A DNA stretch of 64,000 bases from Neobacillus endophyticus (GTDB lineage: Bacteria; Bacillota; Bacilli; Bacillales; Cytobacillaceae): NCBI RefSeq assembly GCF_013248975.1, contig NZ_JABRWH010000001.1, forward strand, positions 2,252,001-2,316,000, read 5' to 3'. Position numbers and translations under genes: made by a program. Below, in pieces: positions 32,674-42,114 of the stretch; the stretch's first letter is position 1; each line of letters opens with the position of its first letter. A model generated the notes under the pieces. The model was given only the letters and a program-made list of their open reading frames with translations, was not told the origin of the DNA and did no database searches.

Positions 32674-33993
32674 ATGATCGAACGAAAGAAACAGGGCAGC
32701 GCTTTGTTATTGGGGGTACAAGGGGCCCAGTGGGCAGTTTTAATGTTGACGAATATGATTGCGGTGCCTGTTGTCGTAGGTGCAGCCTTCCATATGCAAC
32801 CAGCTGAAATTTCTACCTTTATGCAGCGTATGCTGCTCGTCAGTGGTGCTGCCACGTTAATCCAGGTATTATTTGGCCACCGGCTTCCTATTGCTGAAGG
32901 AGCGGCAGGAATGTGGTGGGCCATCTTTATTTTGCTTGGAGACATGAGCGCGCACGGGAACAGCGGTCATGTATTGCAGCAACTTGAGCTGGGGATGATG
33001 ACTGCTGGCGTTTTACTGGCAGTGTTAAGTCTAATGCCGATCATTGAAAAAATCCGTAATTTATTTACACCGATCGTTAATGGTGTTTATCTAATTTTGC
33101 TAGTCAGTCAAATGAGCGGCTCCTTTTTTAAAAGCATGCTTGGGGTTACGGCTACTAACCAGTTAAATGGAAAAATTACAGCCATTTGCTTAGTGGAAGT
33201 TATCATCATCCTGTGGATTTCCCTTAAAGCAAAGGGAATTTTGAAAAGTATGGGCCCGCTCATTGGAATTGCAGTTGGATGGCTGTTATTTGATTGGTTC
33301 GGCTTTACCCATTCCGGAAAAACATATGAAGCTGCAGGCTGGTTTGCTATTCCCACGTTATTTTCCTGGGGAATGCCCAGATTTGATTTTGGCGTTTTGT
33401 TAACATCGATTATTACAGCAGTTGTGCTTATATCCAATGTGATTGCCAGCATTTTGGTTGTTGGGATTGCACTTGAAAAAGAAGTACAGCCAAAACAATT
33501 TCAAAAAGGGATTTTCGGTAATGGTGCTGGCCTGGTCCTATCGGGACTTTTTTCTGTTGTCGGGGTGGTGCCTCTATCTGTTTCGGCAGGTTTTATTACA
33601 ACAACAGGGATTACTTCCAAGCGTCCATTGGTTATCGGTGCTGTTTTCATATTAGCGGCTGGCTTTTTCCCGAATATCGGTGAATTTTTTGCCAAAATGC
33701 CTTTAGAGGTCGGATATGCATCCTTGTTTGTTCTATTCTCTCAAATTATGGGATTTGGGGTTCGCGATTTAATGGGGCAGGTGCCGTCATCCAGAAATCT
33801 GTTGGTCATTGGTCTTTCTTTAATGGGCGGAATTGGTATGATGTTCTTGCCGCCATCTGCCTTTGAAAGTGTTTCACCCTGGTTGCGTAATATTGCTGCG
33901 AACGGTTTATTAGTCGGATTAATCCTTTGTTTATTATTAGAACACGTTATATTTAAGGAGAAGAAGGATCAGCTTGGCAGAGATTCTAGATAA
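32674..33993 (+). CDS. NCS2/NAT-family purine or pyrimidine permease (YwdJ-like)
   Basis: The 439-residue membrane protein has about 12 to 14 hydrophobic segments of the nucleobase-ascorbate transporter family. The N-terminal QGAQWAVLMLTNMIAVPVVVGAAF and the loop LPIAEGAAGMWWAIF, and later GLFSVVGVVPLSVSAGFITTTGITSKRP, correspond to the NAT substrate and signature regions. It probably takes up a nucleobase with protons. AAGGGG precedes the ATG. It resembles Bacillus subtilis YwdJ; substrate not established. Confidence 0.82.
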   Translation: MIERKKQGSALLLGVQGAQWAVLMLTNMIAVPVVVGAAFHMQPAEISTFMQRMLLVSGAATLIQVLFGHRLPIAEGAAGMWWAIFILLGDMSAHGNSGHVLQQLELGMMTAGVLLAVLSLMPIIEKIRNLFTPIVNGVYLILLVSQMSGSFFKSMLGVTATNQLNGKITAICLVEVIIILWISLKAKGILKSMGPLIGIAVGWLLFDWFGFTHSGKTYEAAGWFAIPTLFSWGMPRFDFGVLLTSIITAVVLISNVIASILVVGIALEKEVQPKQFQKGIFGNGAGLVLSGLFSVVGVVPLSVSAGFITTTGITSKRPLVIGAVFILAAGFFPNIGEFFAKMPLEVGYASLFVLFSQIMGFGVRDLMGQVPSSRNLLVIGLSLMGGIGMMFLPPSAFESVSPWLRNIAANGLLVGLILCLLLEHVIFKEKKDQLGRDSR

Positions 33994-34100
33994 AACAGAG
34001 GAAATCGATAAGATGCCATAGTTAATTAATTTAGTACTTACTTATCTATAGTCTGATTTGATCCCAAGAAGTTAGACTAGAGATATTAGGCAATGACTTC

Positions 34101-34138
34101 GGCGTGAGTTCGGTATAGCACCTGACTCACGCCTTTTA
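34101..34138 (+). terminator. Terminator downstream of the nucleobase permease
   Basis: GGCGTGAGT (34101-34109) pairs with ACTCACGCC (34125-34133), followed by TTTTAATTTT. Confidence 0.75.
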
Positions 34139-34346
34139 ATTTTGCTCTTATAGTAGGGGGCGAGATGGGGGCAAGTCCCCGGGCTCTATGTTCTGCCCCG
34201 ACTGTCGTTATTATAAGACATAATCAAAAAGGTCAACCTGTAAACTGACTAATCTAATATTACGATGGGGCACAATTTTTTAGTATAAACTTTTTCGTCA
34301 CACCTTTTCGATAAAATCATGACTAATTGATGAACCTATTTTTGAA

Positions 34347-34388
34347 ACAGCCACATTTCTTAAACTGGAAATGTGGCTGTTGTGTTTT
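34347..34388. terminator. Second strong hairpin with T-rich tail
   Basis: ACAGCCACATTTC (34347-34359) pairs perfectly with GAAATGTGGCTGT (34368-34380); TGTGTTTT follows. No gene directly before it is apparent. Confidence 0.65.
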
Positions 34389-34724
34389 AAAATTAACAGT
34401 TTTATTTGCACTGACAAGTCAATGTGTATTGTAATCTTCAAAAAAGATAAATCAATTTAATAATCGTTCTATTCTTAAATAGTTATAAAATGGTCTTAAA
34501 AAACTTTTTCTAAAGAAATGCTGAAAAAACAGACAAATTAATACGACAAGCTGGCTATAAAGACAAAATCGATTTAAAATGGTTTTTTTATTCATGTCTG
34601 ATCCAGTTATTTATTATATTTTTGGGACAACTAAATGAATGTCTCAAGCGCAATATCATACAAGAAAAGTTTTACAGTAAATGATATTTTTAGAATTGCC
34701 ATTACATTGTAGGAGGATAGCTGG

Positions 34725-35552
34725 ATGTCAAATGAAATCCGAACAGTTTATCTTGATCCTTATTTAAACATCGAAACCTATCGCTTTAAGGGAATCATGC
34801 AGAAGTTTCCTGCTCACTTTCATGAATATTATGTGATCGGCTTTATTGAAGAAGGACAGCGTTATTTGGTTTGCAAAGGTGAAGAATACATTATTAATCC
34901 AGGAGATTTATTATTGTTCAACCCGTATGATACTCATAGTTGCGAGCAGATAGACGGTAAAACGCTGGATTATCGCTGCATCAATGTGAAACCAGAAGTT
35001 ATGAAAAAGGCAGTGTTAGAGATTAATGGTAATGAAAACCTCCCATACTTCAAGCAAAGCGTCGTATATCATAGCGAGAGTGTATCCAATTTAAGAGAGC
35101 TACACTTAAAAATTTCAGATGGTGGGAGTGCGTTTAAGAAGGAGGAGTTGTTTTTATATTTATTGGAAGAACTAATTCAGTCACATTCTGAGCTTACAAT
35201 CCTCTCATCAAGCTCTGAAACCTCTCACGAAATCAAACTAGTGTGTAACTATTTGGAGGAAAATTATACAAAAATGATTACACTTAATGATTTGAGTAAT
35301 ATAACGGGATGGAGCAAGTATCGCTTACTAAGATCATTTACAAAACAAAAGGGAATTTCTCCTTATAGCTACCTGGAAACGATTCGAATAAATCATGCGA
35401 AAAAGCTTTTGGAACAAGGTGTAAAGCCCATCGAAGTGACTTTTCTAACAGGATTTAGTGATCAAAGCCACTTAACTAAATTCTTTAAAAGATTAGTGGG
35501 GTTAACCCCTAAACAATATATGAGAATTTTTGAAAGTGAAGGAGAAACATAA
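34725..35552 (+). CDS. AraC-family regulator of the adjacent LysE-type exporter
   Basis: The 275-residue regulator has an N-terminal cupin sensor (FPAHFHEYYVIGFIEEGQRYLVCKGEEYIINPGDLLLFNPYDTH) and a C-terminal AraC double HTH (ITLNDLSNITGWSKYRLLRSFTKQKGISPYSYLETIRI, VTFLTGFSDQSHLTKFFKRLVGLTPKQYMR). TAGGAGG precedes the ATG. A LysE exporter gene follows 141 bp later in the same direction; AraC regulators with this cupin type often control neighbouring LysE exporters. Confidence 0.9.
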   Translation: MSNEIRTVYLDPYLNIETYRFKGIMQKFPAHFHEYYVIGFIEEGQRYLVCKGEEYIINPGDLLLFNPYDTHSCEQIDGKTLDYRCINVKPEVMKKAVLEINGNENLPYFKQSVVYHSESVSNLRELHLKISDGGSAFKKEELFLYLLEELIQSHSELTILSSSSETSHEIKLVCNYLEENYTKMITLNDLSNITGWSKYRLLRSFTKQKGISPYSYLETIRINHAKKLLEQGVKPIEVTFLTGFSDQSHLTKFFKRLVGLTPKQYMRIFESEGET

Positions 35553-35693
35553 TGGGGCAGCTTGAAACAAAATGCGTGCTTGTAAATCGTTTAACGGGAG
35601 GTTTTTCTCTGCTAAAATAGACCAGCTAGTTTTCGCATAAGAACAGAAATTGCTAGCCGAATTGTACAATGGATAAAAAAGAGGAGGAGTAGA

Positions 35694-36326
35694 ATGAATA
35701 ACTTGCTTGCATATATCTTAATGGCCCTTATGATGTCTATGCTGCCCGGTGCAGATACGGTCCTTATTATGAAAAATACGCTTAATCATGGAGCAAAAGC
35801 TGGACGCTGTACGATCCTCGGGATGGCGACAGGCCTTACCTTCTGGACTATAATTGCCGTTCTCGGTTTGTCAGTTGTCATTGCTAGGTCAGTATTTCTT
35901 TTCAACGCAATTAAGTATTTAGGAGCAGGCTACTTGTTTTATTTAGGTGTAAGGGTATTTTTCACTAAAAATGCACTTTCATTAGAAGCTGTTGAAGCTG
36001 AACGGCAGCGTTCAATTGACAAGCCATCGCGCCATCATTATAAAGAATCCTATTTACAAGGGACAATCAGTAATATTCTTAACCCCAAGACTGTATTGGT
36101 CTACATAACGTTTATGCCCCAATTCATTAATCTTAATAGAAACACAAATCAGCAACTGATTGAATTAGGATTGATCCTTACCATAATAGCAGTCGGATGG
36201 TTTTTAATCTTGGTTCATCTTTTAGATCATGTAAAAAATTGGTTGAAAAAACCTACATTTCAAAAAGTATTTCAAAAATCTACTGGCGTAATGTTAATAG
36301 GGTTTGGAGTGAAAACTGTCATTTAA
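35694..36326 (+). CDS. LysE/RhtB-family amino acid exporter
   Basis: The 210-residue protein has six hydrophobic helices and the family start LLAYILMALMMSMLPGADTVLIMKNTLNHGAKAGRCTILGMATG, in which PGAD is the conserved PGP/PGAD motif. The middle contains SNILNPKTVLVYITFMPQFI, also typical. It probably exports an amino acid or related metabolite by proton exchange. GAGGAG precedes the ATG. The upstream AraC gene is its likely regulator. Confidence 0.9.
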   Translation: MNNLLAYILMALMMSMLPGADTVLIMKNTLNHGAKAGRCTILGMATGLTFWTIIAVLGLSVVIARSVFLFNAIKYLGAGYLFYLGVRVFFTKNALSLEAVEAERQRSIDKPSRHHYKESYLQGTISNILNPKTVLVYITFMPQFINLNRNTNQQLIELGLILTIIAVGWFLILVHLLDHVKNWLKKPTFQKVFQKSTGVMLIGFGVKTVI

Positions 36327-36422
36327 ATTCCTTTATAACACCCCTAGATAAATACAGGATGGTGAAAAGAGATGGCTATATCTGAGTTGGTTTTGATGGG
36401 ACCTTACTCCACTTTCTTATTA

Positions 36423-36998
36423 TCAATGAGTTGGATTATTATTTGTTTGGTGCTCATGAACAAGCTCCTTAAAAACATGAGGCTGATTCACTAATTGTTG
36501 GACTATACTCGATTGTAATTGATTCAAAGTTTGTTCTAGCTCTCCAAGTGTTACAGGCTTAGCATGTTTCATTAACTCATATCCTAGCTGACCAGTGATT
36601 TCTATTGATGCACTTTTGACATCAGCGACAGACGAAATCCCGTTTTCCCTTAATCTTGCTTCCAATTGGTCAAGGGAAATGCGAAGTTTTTTTAGATTTT
36701 TGGAAATAACTTTTCCATCTTGAATAACCGGTGTTGCATTTCCTACAAATATTTTATTAATAATATAAAATTTAATCGATAAAAACTGAATAAGGATAAG
36801 AAGCGTTATAAGAGCACAGAAGGTAAGGATCGTTTTTAATAAGCCAGTCTCTGAAATAGCATGACCTGTAGTCGAGGCGATCGCCAAAATTGTGATCACT
36901 TCCAATCCGGACATTTGTGCCACCGTTTTTTTACCTGCAATCCGTAATAAGCAAAACCCTGTAAATAATATAGCTATTGATTCCCAAATGTAATTCAT
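36423..36998 (-). CDS. DUF421 membrane protein (YetF/YdfR type)
   Basis: The 191-residue protein has three transmembrane helices in the first 85 residues (IAILFTGFCLLRIAGKKTVAQMSGLEVITILAIASTTGHAISE is the DUF421 core) and a cytoplasmic C-terminal alpha/beta domain with IQDGKVISKNLKKLRISLDQLEARLRENGI. The family includes YetF-type spore germination-related proteins, with unknown biochemical role. I prefer the ATG at 36998, preceded by GAGGA; an ATG 21 bases earlier has no ribosome site. The tail after residue 150 is polar and less conserved. Confidence 0.82.
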   Translation of the reverse strand: MNYIWESIAILFTGFCLLRIAGKKTVAQMSGLEVITILAIASTTGHAISETGLLKTILTFCALITLLILIQFLSIKFYIINKIFVGNATPVIQDGKVISKNLKKLRISLDQLEARLRENGISSVADVKSASIEITGQLGYELMKHAKPVTLGELEQTLNQLQSSIVQQLVNQPHVFKELVHEHQTNNNPTH

Positions 36999-37123
36999 AG
37001 CAGTCCTCAATTTAAACATAATTTATTAACCTTTTTAAATTTCCCCTTTATTACTTAAATATACTTTCTTTTCTATATTGGAATCTCAAAGTTGAAGTGG
37101 CTGTAAATATTTGTTGAACAAAA

Positions 37124-37166
37124 AAGGATAGGCGTGCGGATTTATTTTAGCTCACCTATCCTTCCT
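37124..37166 (-). terminator. Terminator of the guaD-ade operon
   Basis: AAGGATAGG (37124-37132) pairs with CCTATCCTT (37155-37163); on the minus strand TTTTTTG follows the stem. Confidence 0.8.
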
Positions 37167-37186
37167 TTTGATCGATTTTGGGTTTT

Positions 37187-38935
37187 TTAGGAATGATTAG
37201 TATCAATATGTTCAAATCTTGAGACCTGGAACAATCCCTGAACGGTTAGCTTTAATTCTGGTATAACAGGGAGAGCCAGGAATGATAAAGTTAGAAATGG
37301 GTTGAAATGTCCATGCGCGCCAAGTTTTTTTAGAGCAAGATTTACTTGGTTTAGATCAGAGTAAACTTCCTGATAGGGACGCTCTGACATTAATCCAGCA
37401 ATCGATAGCTTCAGTGAAGCAATGATTTCCCCTTCATTAATAACGACCAAGCCGCCTTGCATATTTTTGATGGCATTTGCTGCAGCTGCCATATCATGAT
37501 CATTGGTGCCCGCGATGATAAGATTATGGGAATCATGGGCGATTGTGGTGGCGATGGCTCCAGATTTTAAACCGAGACCTTTAACGATGCCTAAACCTAT
37601 TTTGTTTGTCAGGTGATGGCGTTCAATCACTGCCAGCTTTAATTGGTCCTTTTCTATAGATGTTTGAAATAATCCATCAGGGCCACTTTCGACTTGTTCA
37701 ACAATATGACGGGTTATAAGGCTGTTCGGAATAATTTCAATTATATTTGCTGACGTTTTCTTTAATGGGATATGAAAATGACTGTCTGAGATATCTTGGA
37801 ATCGGACTGAATTTTTTAATGAAAAGGATTCATCTGCCGTTCTGTTTTCAGAGCTATTTTCGATCAGACAGCCATTTTCTACGACATGTTTCCCAGTTTT
37901 AAAAACATCTGTAATTTGGATGGTTTCAAGATCTTGGAACAAAATAAAGTCTGCTTTGAAACCAGGGGCGATGGCTCCTTGATCTTTGAGGCCAAAGCAT
38001 TCTGCCGAATTGATGGTAGCCATTTGAATGGCAGTTATCGTTGAAAGTCCGGAAGTAATTGAAATCCTGACATTGTGATCGATACTGCCTTCATGGATAA
38101 GGTCGTCTAAATGCTTATCATCCGTAACGAATAGGCAGCGGCGAGCATTCCGCTCGTTAACCACAGGAAGCAGCTGCTGCAAATCCTTTGCTACGGTCCC
38201 TTCACGAATCATCAGGTACATCCCTCTTCTAAGCCGTTCCTTTGCTTCCTCAGCTGTGGTGCTCTCATGATCCGTCCGAATGCCTGCTGCAGCGTAAACA
38301 TTTAAATCCATGGCAGTAAGACCTGCAGCGTGGCCATCAATTTTTTTTCCAGCTTGTTCTGTGTAAGTTAACTTTTTGAGCATGTCTTCGTCAGCCGTTT
38401 TGACTGCAGGAAAGTTCATGACTTCTGCCAGTCCAAGTACCCTAGGATGTTGAAGAAATGGCTGCAAATCATCACTGGTTAAAATAGCACCATTGATTTC
38501 AAATTCGGTTGCCGGGACACAGGAAGGAAGCATGATATAAACGTCAAATGGCAGGTTTTCTGTCGAATCAATCATATATTGGATTCCGTCCGCACCAAAA
38601 ACGTTGGCAATTTCGTGTGGGTCCGCCACCACGCATGTGATCCCATGCGGAAGGAGGACTTTTGCGAATTCAGCAGGAGTAACCATAGAAGATTCAATAT
38701 GAACGTGGCCATCAATAAAAGCAGGTGCCACGTACCGGCCTTGGGCATCGATGATCTTTTCTCCTTGGTAGTTTCCAATGCCGACAAAATATCCATCTGT
38801 AATGGCAATGTCTCCTTCGATAATTTCTCCATTAAAAACATCGATGATTTTCCCGTTTTTAATAACAAGATCGGCAGGCTTTCGACCGGAGGCTGCCGCA
38901 ATTTTATTGTTTAATGCAAATAGTTCCTGCTTCAT
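37187..38935 (-). CDS. ade: Adenine deaminase
   Basis: The enzyme of about 582 residues converts adenine to hypoxanthine and ammonia in the purine salvage and breakdown route. It is a two-domain amidohydrolase: FIDGHVHIESSMVTPAEFAKVLLPHGITCVVADPHEIANVFG holds the metal-binding HxH and the adenine-deaminase signature, GHAAGLTAMDLNVYAAAGIRTDHES gives further His ligands, and the C-terminal part has IAHDSHNLIIAGTNDHDM. AGAGG lies 9 bases before the ATG at 38935; in-frame ATGs at 38944 and 38956 are less well placed. It follows guaD by less than 30 bp, so both deaminases form one purine-degradation operon. Confidence 0.92.
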   Translation of the reverse strand: MKQELFALNNKIAAASGRKPADLVIKNGKIIDVFNGEIIEGDIAITDGYFVGIGNYQGEKIIDAQGRYVAPAFIDGHVHIESSMVTPAEFAKVLLPHGITCVVADPHEIANVFGADGIQYMIDSTENLPFDVYIMLPSCVPATEFEINGAILTSDDLQPFLQHPRVLGLAEVMNFPAVKTADEDMLKKLTYTEQAGKKIDGHAAGLTAMDLNVYAAAGIRTDHESTTAEEAKERLRRGMYLMIREGTVAKDLQQLLPVVNERNARRCLFVTDDKHLDDLIHEGSIDHNVRISITSGLSTITAIQMATINSAECFGLKDQGAIAPGFKADFILFQDLETIQITDVFKTGKHVVENGCLIENSSENRTADESFSLKNSVRFQDISDSHFHIPLKKTSANIIEIIPNSLITRHIVEQVESGPDGLFQTSIEKDQLKLAVIERHHLTNKIGLGIVKGLGLKSGAIATTIAHDSHNLIIAGTNDHDMAAAANAIKNMQGGLVVINEGEIIASLKLSIAGLMSERPYQEVYSDLNQVNLALKKLGAHGHFNPFLTLSFLALPVIPELKLTVQGLFQVSRFEHIDTNHS

Positions 38936-38961
38936 TCCATACATCCTCTTTTTCATTTAGA

Positions 38962-39432
38962 TTAATATTCAATCTTCATTTTTGAAGACTCCCATGTGCG
39001 AAACGGCAAGTCCCCCTCCTGAAGAGAAAATTGCTTCATTGCTATTTTCCTTTGTTCGTTGGGAAGTTCCAGCTGTTCATAAATAAATTGATCATCAAAG
39101 CCTATTTTTGCAGCATCTTCCTTTGTACAGGCGTAATAAACCGCCCGTGGTCTTGCCCAATAAATCGCTCCAATACACATGGGACAAGGTTCACAGCTAG
39201 TATAGATGTCACAGTCAGTAAGTTGAAAGTTACTTAAATATTGGCAGGCCGCCCGAATCGCTTGAACCTCTGCGTGAGCAGTAGGATCATTTACCGCTGT
39301 AACTTCATTTCGCCCCACACCGATAATTATTCCGTCTTTGACTACCAGTGCGCCAAAAGGCCCTCCATGGTTAGTTTTAACATTATCATAAGCAATGTCA
39401 ATTGCTTTTTTCATAAAATCTACCTTTGACAT
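38962..39432 (-). CDS. guaD: Guanine deaminase
   Basis: The 156-residue enzyme deaminates guanine to xanthine with release of ammonia. It has the cytidine-deaminase-like zinc site: THAEVQAIRAA (His and catalytic Glu) and SCEPCPMCIGAIYWARP (two Cys ligands). The length equals that of Bacillus subtilis GuaD. The ATG at 39432 is preceded by GGAGAGG; an earlier ATG has no ribosome site. It is the first gene of an operon with adenine deaminase, together feeding purine nitrogen into metabolism. Confidence 0.93.
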   Translation of the reverse strand: MSKVDFMKKAIDIAYDNVKTNHGGPFGALVVKDGIIIGVGRNEVTAVNDPTAHAEVQAIRAACQYLSNFQLTDCDIYTSCEPCPMCIGAIYWARPRAVYYACTKEDAAKIGFDDQFIYEQLELPNEQRKIAMKQFSLQEGDLPFRTWESSKMKIEY

Positions 39433-39711
39433 AAAAAACCTCTCCAATCCTCGGCTCTTTTCTATAAAAATAGCTCTAGATTATGAACGTTGATCCTAAT
39501 TATTCTCGATTGTTACGTCAGGGCCAAAAATTAAATGTTAGCTTACATTCCATTATTCAATAATATTCCAAAAATAGCGTGGGTGTTGAAAGATTTTCTT
39601 ACGAACATTTTTTCAGGATTCAGGTCAGAAGGACAACTTTCAAAAAATATGAAGGGGTTATTTTATAAGATATAATAGGAATATCTTCTAAAATAGAAAG
39701 AGGGCTAATCA

Positions 39712-40164
39712 ATGGGAAAATTATTTGTGGACGAAACGATTGAAATAAATGCTCCAGTTGCTAAGGTATGGGATGCAATTACCCAACGTGAAAACACGGA
39801 TAAATGGGCATTGGAATTCTCAAGCGGTGGCCCGGAATTTCATATTGAATCCATTTGGGAGCTTGGCAGTCCTGTATATTGGAAAGGACAGGACGGGACA
39901 GTGATTGTCGAAGGTAATGTTACAGCCCTTGAGCCCAATCAATTATTAAGATTTACCGTTTTTGATGTTCGTATGGAGGAGAGACCAGAGGTGACGGAAG
40001 AAGATGGGATTACCTTCCGATTATCTGAAGAAAATGGAAAAACCCATTTGCATATTCTTCAAGGGGATTTTTCTTCTATGGAGAATGGAAAGTTCTATCG
40101 CGACTCGAGTGCTGTCATTTGGGATCGAGTGCTTCCGAAGATTAAGGAGTTATCGGAAAAGTAG
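39712..40164 (+). CDS. SRPBCC-fold (AHSA1/START-like) protein
   Basis: The 150-residue protein starts with FVDETIEINAPVAKVWDAITQRENTDKWA, the hallmark of the AHSA1/polyketide-cyclase-like SRPBCC family, and ends with the long C-terminal helix RDSSAVIWDRVLPKIKELSEK. The fold has a deep ligand pocket; members act as lipid or small-molecule binders, and no specific ligand can be named. AGAGGG precedes the ATG. It stands alone, with a terminator after it. Confidence 0.85.
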   Translation: MGKLFVDETIEINAPVAKVWDAITQRENTDKWALEFSSGGPEFHIESIWELGSPVYWKGQDGTVIVEGNVTALEPNQLLRFTVFDVRMEERPEVTEEDGITFRLSEENGKTHLHILQGDFSSMENGKFYRDSSAVIWDRVLPKIKELSEK

Positions 40165-40179
40165 AAGATGTGTTAAAAG

Positions 40180-40212
40180 GAGCTGGAGCAAATGGTTGCT
40201 TGCTCTTTTTTT
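40180..40212 (+). terminator. Terminator after the SRPBCC gene
   Basis: GAGC (40180-40183) with GCTC (40202-40205), and inside it AGCAA (40187-40191) with TTGCT (40196-40200), followed by TTTTTTT. Confidence 0.7.
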
Positions 40213-40272
40213 AACTTTTTATAACGATATGAAGTGAAAGTTTTTTAATGACGAAAAAAGGAGTCGACTCAT

Positions 40273-41208
40273 ATGAATATCATTGATTTCCATTGTGATG
40301 TGCTGATGAAGCTTTCGGAAAGCAAGGGTTCACTTTTGTTTGCTGATGCGCCAGAATTGCAGGCGAATAAAGCCCGGTTGCAGCAGGGACGAGTAAAAGT
40401 CCAATGCTTTGCTATTTTTATTGAACCGGATTTGCCATCAGACCAGAAATTTCAGGAAGCACTGGAACAGGTTCATTATTTTTATAATGAAGTTCTTGGA
40501 AAAAACCCGGACATGGTACATATTAAAAACTGGGCTGATTTTGACAAAATTAAGCTTGGACAGATTGGGGCGATGCTGACACTGGAGGGTGTGGATGCAA
40601 TCGGTAATGATCTGATGAAACTTGAGACTCTTTATCGGCTGGGTGTCCTTTCTGTAGGTCTGACCTGGAATAATGCGAACTTGGCAGCTGATGGTGCAGG
40701 GGAGCCCCGTGGGGGAGGACTCACACTGTTCGGTAAAAACATTGTAGCATTAAACAATAAGCATCAAATACTAACTGATGTTTCCCATTTAAGTGAGAGA
40801 GCTTTCTGGGATGTGATGGAACTGGCAGAGTATCCAATTGCCAGCCATTCGAACGCCAAAGCATTGTGCGATCATCCGCGTAATTTAACAGATGCTCAGG
40901 CTTCGGCCATGTTTCAAAAAGGCGGCATGATCCATGTGGTCTATAATCCACCTTTTGTGAATGCATCTGGAGAGGCTGGAATCAGCGACCTTATAAGGCA
41001 TATTGATCACTTTTGTTCATTAGGCGGGGTGAAGCAAATCGGGTTAGGTTCTGATTTCGATGGGATTACGAATTTTATTGCGGACTTAGAGGATGCATCG
41101 AAAAACCAAAATCTGATCAATGAACTTTTAAAATATTATTCTGAAGAAGAGGTAAGAGGGTTTGCCTCCCAAAACTTCCTCGACCACAGGCCCAGAATCC
41201 GAGTGTAG
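40273..41208 (+). CDS. Membrane-dipeptidase-family (M19) peptidase
   Basis: The 311-residue protein belongs to the renal dipeptidase family of the amidohydrolase superfamily. The HxD metal pair is in IIDFHCDVLMKL, the bridging Glu in MLTLEGVDAIG, and His ligands in LTDVSHLSERAFWD and PIASHSNAKALCDHPRNL; GLGSDFDGI holds the last Asp. Such enzymes cleave dipeptides, and some act on D-configured or beta-lactam-like substrates. The C-terminus RPRIRV is unlike the usual NFLRV ending but a stop codon follows plainly. The ATG is preceded by AAAAAGGAG. Confidence 0.88.
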   Translation: MNIIDFHCDVLMKLSESKGSLLFADAPELQANKARLQQGRVKVQCFAIFIEPDLPSDQKFQEALEQVHYFYNEVLGKNPDMVHIKNWADFDKIKLGQIGAMLTLEGVDAIGNDLMKLETLYRLGVLSVGLTWNNANLAADGAGEPRGGGLTLFGKNIVALNNKHQILTDVSHLSERAFWDVMELAEYPIASHSNAKALCDHPRNLTDAQASAMFQKGGMIHVVYNPPFVNASGEAGISDLIRHIDHFCSLGGVKQIGLGSDFDGITNFIADLEDASKNQNLINELLKYYSEEEVRGFASQNFLDHRPRIRV

Positions 41209-41252
41209 CTCAGGTTACCGCGATAGAAAGATTTCGAAAGAGAGGCAGAAAC

Positions 41253-41483
41253 ATGTATCTAACAATAAAACAAGCAGCTGAATACCTATCCATGACAGAA
41301 GAAACAATCGAAAAACTCATACAACAAAGAAAAATTCGTACCTTATTCGACGGAACCGAATACCTAATCTACAAAGACCAATTCAACACCCACCTAAAAC
41401 AACTCGAAAAATACAAACAACTCATACAAGAAATACTAAACGAACCCATCCCTGAAGACCTCGACATCAAGGACGAAGACTAA
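41253..41483 (+). CDS. Excisionase-type (HTH_17) small DNA-binding protein
   Basis: The 76-residue protein is a MerR/excisionase-like helix-turn-helix: MYLTIKQAAEYLSMTEETIEKLIQQRKIRTLFDGTEYLIYKDQF, followed by a helical tail and acidic end IPEDLDIKDED. AGAGAGG precedes the ATG. No integrase or other mobile gene is near. Its codons are strikingly poor in G and T (third positions almost all A or C), in contrast to the G/T-rich DUF488 gene on the other side of the repeat at 41513. Confidence 0.75.
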   Translation: MYLTIKQAAEYLSMTEETIEKLIQQRKIRTLFDGTEYLIYKDQFNTHLKQLEKYKQLIQEILNEPIPEDLDIKDED

Positions 41484-41512
41484 ATAGCTTCAATCAAAAA
41501 AATGGGGGTAAC

Positions 41513-41599
41513 TTTGGTGTCAGGCACCAAACGTGGATAATTGTCCGTGTAGAGTGGACAAAACGGTGGTTTTGTCTTTTTGTGGTACCTGACACCAAA
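41513..41599. repeat. Extended GGTGTCAGGCACC repeat between HTH and DUF488 genes
   Basis: TTTGGTGTCAGGCACC (41513-41528) and GGTACCTGACACCAAA (41584-41599) form an inverted pair. On the minus strand 41560-41516 is a 45-bp unit aligning without gaps with 4109-4153 (TGTCCAC, 5 variable, ACGGACAATTATCCACG, then TGGTGCCTGACACC). A further TGACACC follows at about 41602. Confidence 0.78.
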
Positions 41600-41637
41600 A
41601 ATGACACCAAAAACACTATGCTGGGAGGGGAATTTGG

Positions 41638-42024
41638 ATGGATGGTTTGAGGGGGATTTTTTTGAAGCGGGTTTATGAGCCTTATGATGAGAGTGATGGA
41701 TGTAGGATTTTGGTGGATCGGTTGTGGCCGCGAGGGATTTCGAAGGGGAATGCTCGATTGTCGCTGTGGTTGAAGGAGGTCGCTCCTAGTCCTGAGTTGC
41801 GAAAGTGGTTCTGTCATAAGCCAGAGTTGTTTGATGAATTTCGTTGTCGCTATCTTGATGAGCTTCGTACAAGTGATGTTCATATTCAGGCTGTTAGACA
41901 AATTATGATTCTTTCTGAACAAGGGCAGGTTACGATCCTTTATGGGGCGAAAGATCCAGTCCATAATCACGCGATTGTTTTGTTTGAAGAACTGCAAAGG
42001 ATTACTCAAATTCCTAAAACATAA
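41638..42024 (+). CDS. DUF488-family (YeaO-like) protein
   Basis: The 128-residue protein has the DUF488/YeaO signature: IFLKRVYEPYDESDGCRILVDRLWPRGISKG at the N-terminus, WLKEVAPSPELRKWF, and QGQVTILYGAKDPVHNHAIVLFEEL at the C-terminus. Function is unknown, though the family is widespread. GGGAGGGG precedes the ATG. The first 200 or so coding bases are strongly G- and T-rich, beside a GGTGTCAGGCACC repeat. A long frame on the minus strand over it is a shadow of this composition. Confidence 0.87.
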   Translation: MDGLRGIFLKRVYEPYDESDGCRILVDRLWPRGISKGNARLSLWLKEVAPSPELRKWFCHKPELFDEFRCRYLDELRTSDVHIQAVRQIMILSEQGQVTILYGAKDPVHNHAIVLFEELQRITQIPKT

Positions 42025-42059
42025 AAAATTGGCGCACTATTTATAAAGCCAATTTTTTA
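42024..42059 (+). terminator. Terminator after the DUF488 gene
   Basis: AAAAATTGGC (42024-42033) pairs with GCCAATTTTT (42048-42057). Confidence 0.8.
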
Positions 42060-42114
42060 TGTTTTAGTCAACTGGAATCTTTCTTCGAAACATTGTGCAG
42101 TTTGCTGATCCATT

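Larger units (their letters stand above)
33994..34724. other. Gene-poor 730-bp gap
   Basis: No convincing protein is seen. The gap holds two terminators (34101 and 34347, separately listed), a GC-rich hairpin GGGG..CCCC around 34164-34180 (ATGGGGGCAAGTCCCCGG) whose role is unknown, and AT-rich sequence that must contain the promoter of the AraC gene at 34725. Confidence 0.5.

Noticed and set aside
34500..34720. Possible remnant of a mobile element before the AraC gene
   Set aside because: No frame or inverted ends could be recognised; left as an AT-rich upstream region.
41494..42009. 171-codon frame on the minus strand over the DUF488 gene
   Set aside because: No ribosome site or domain; it is a by-product of the GT-rich composition of the real plus-strand gene.
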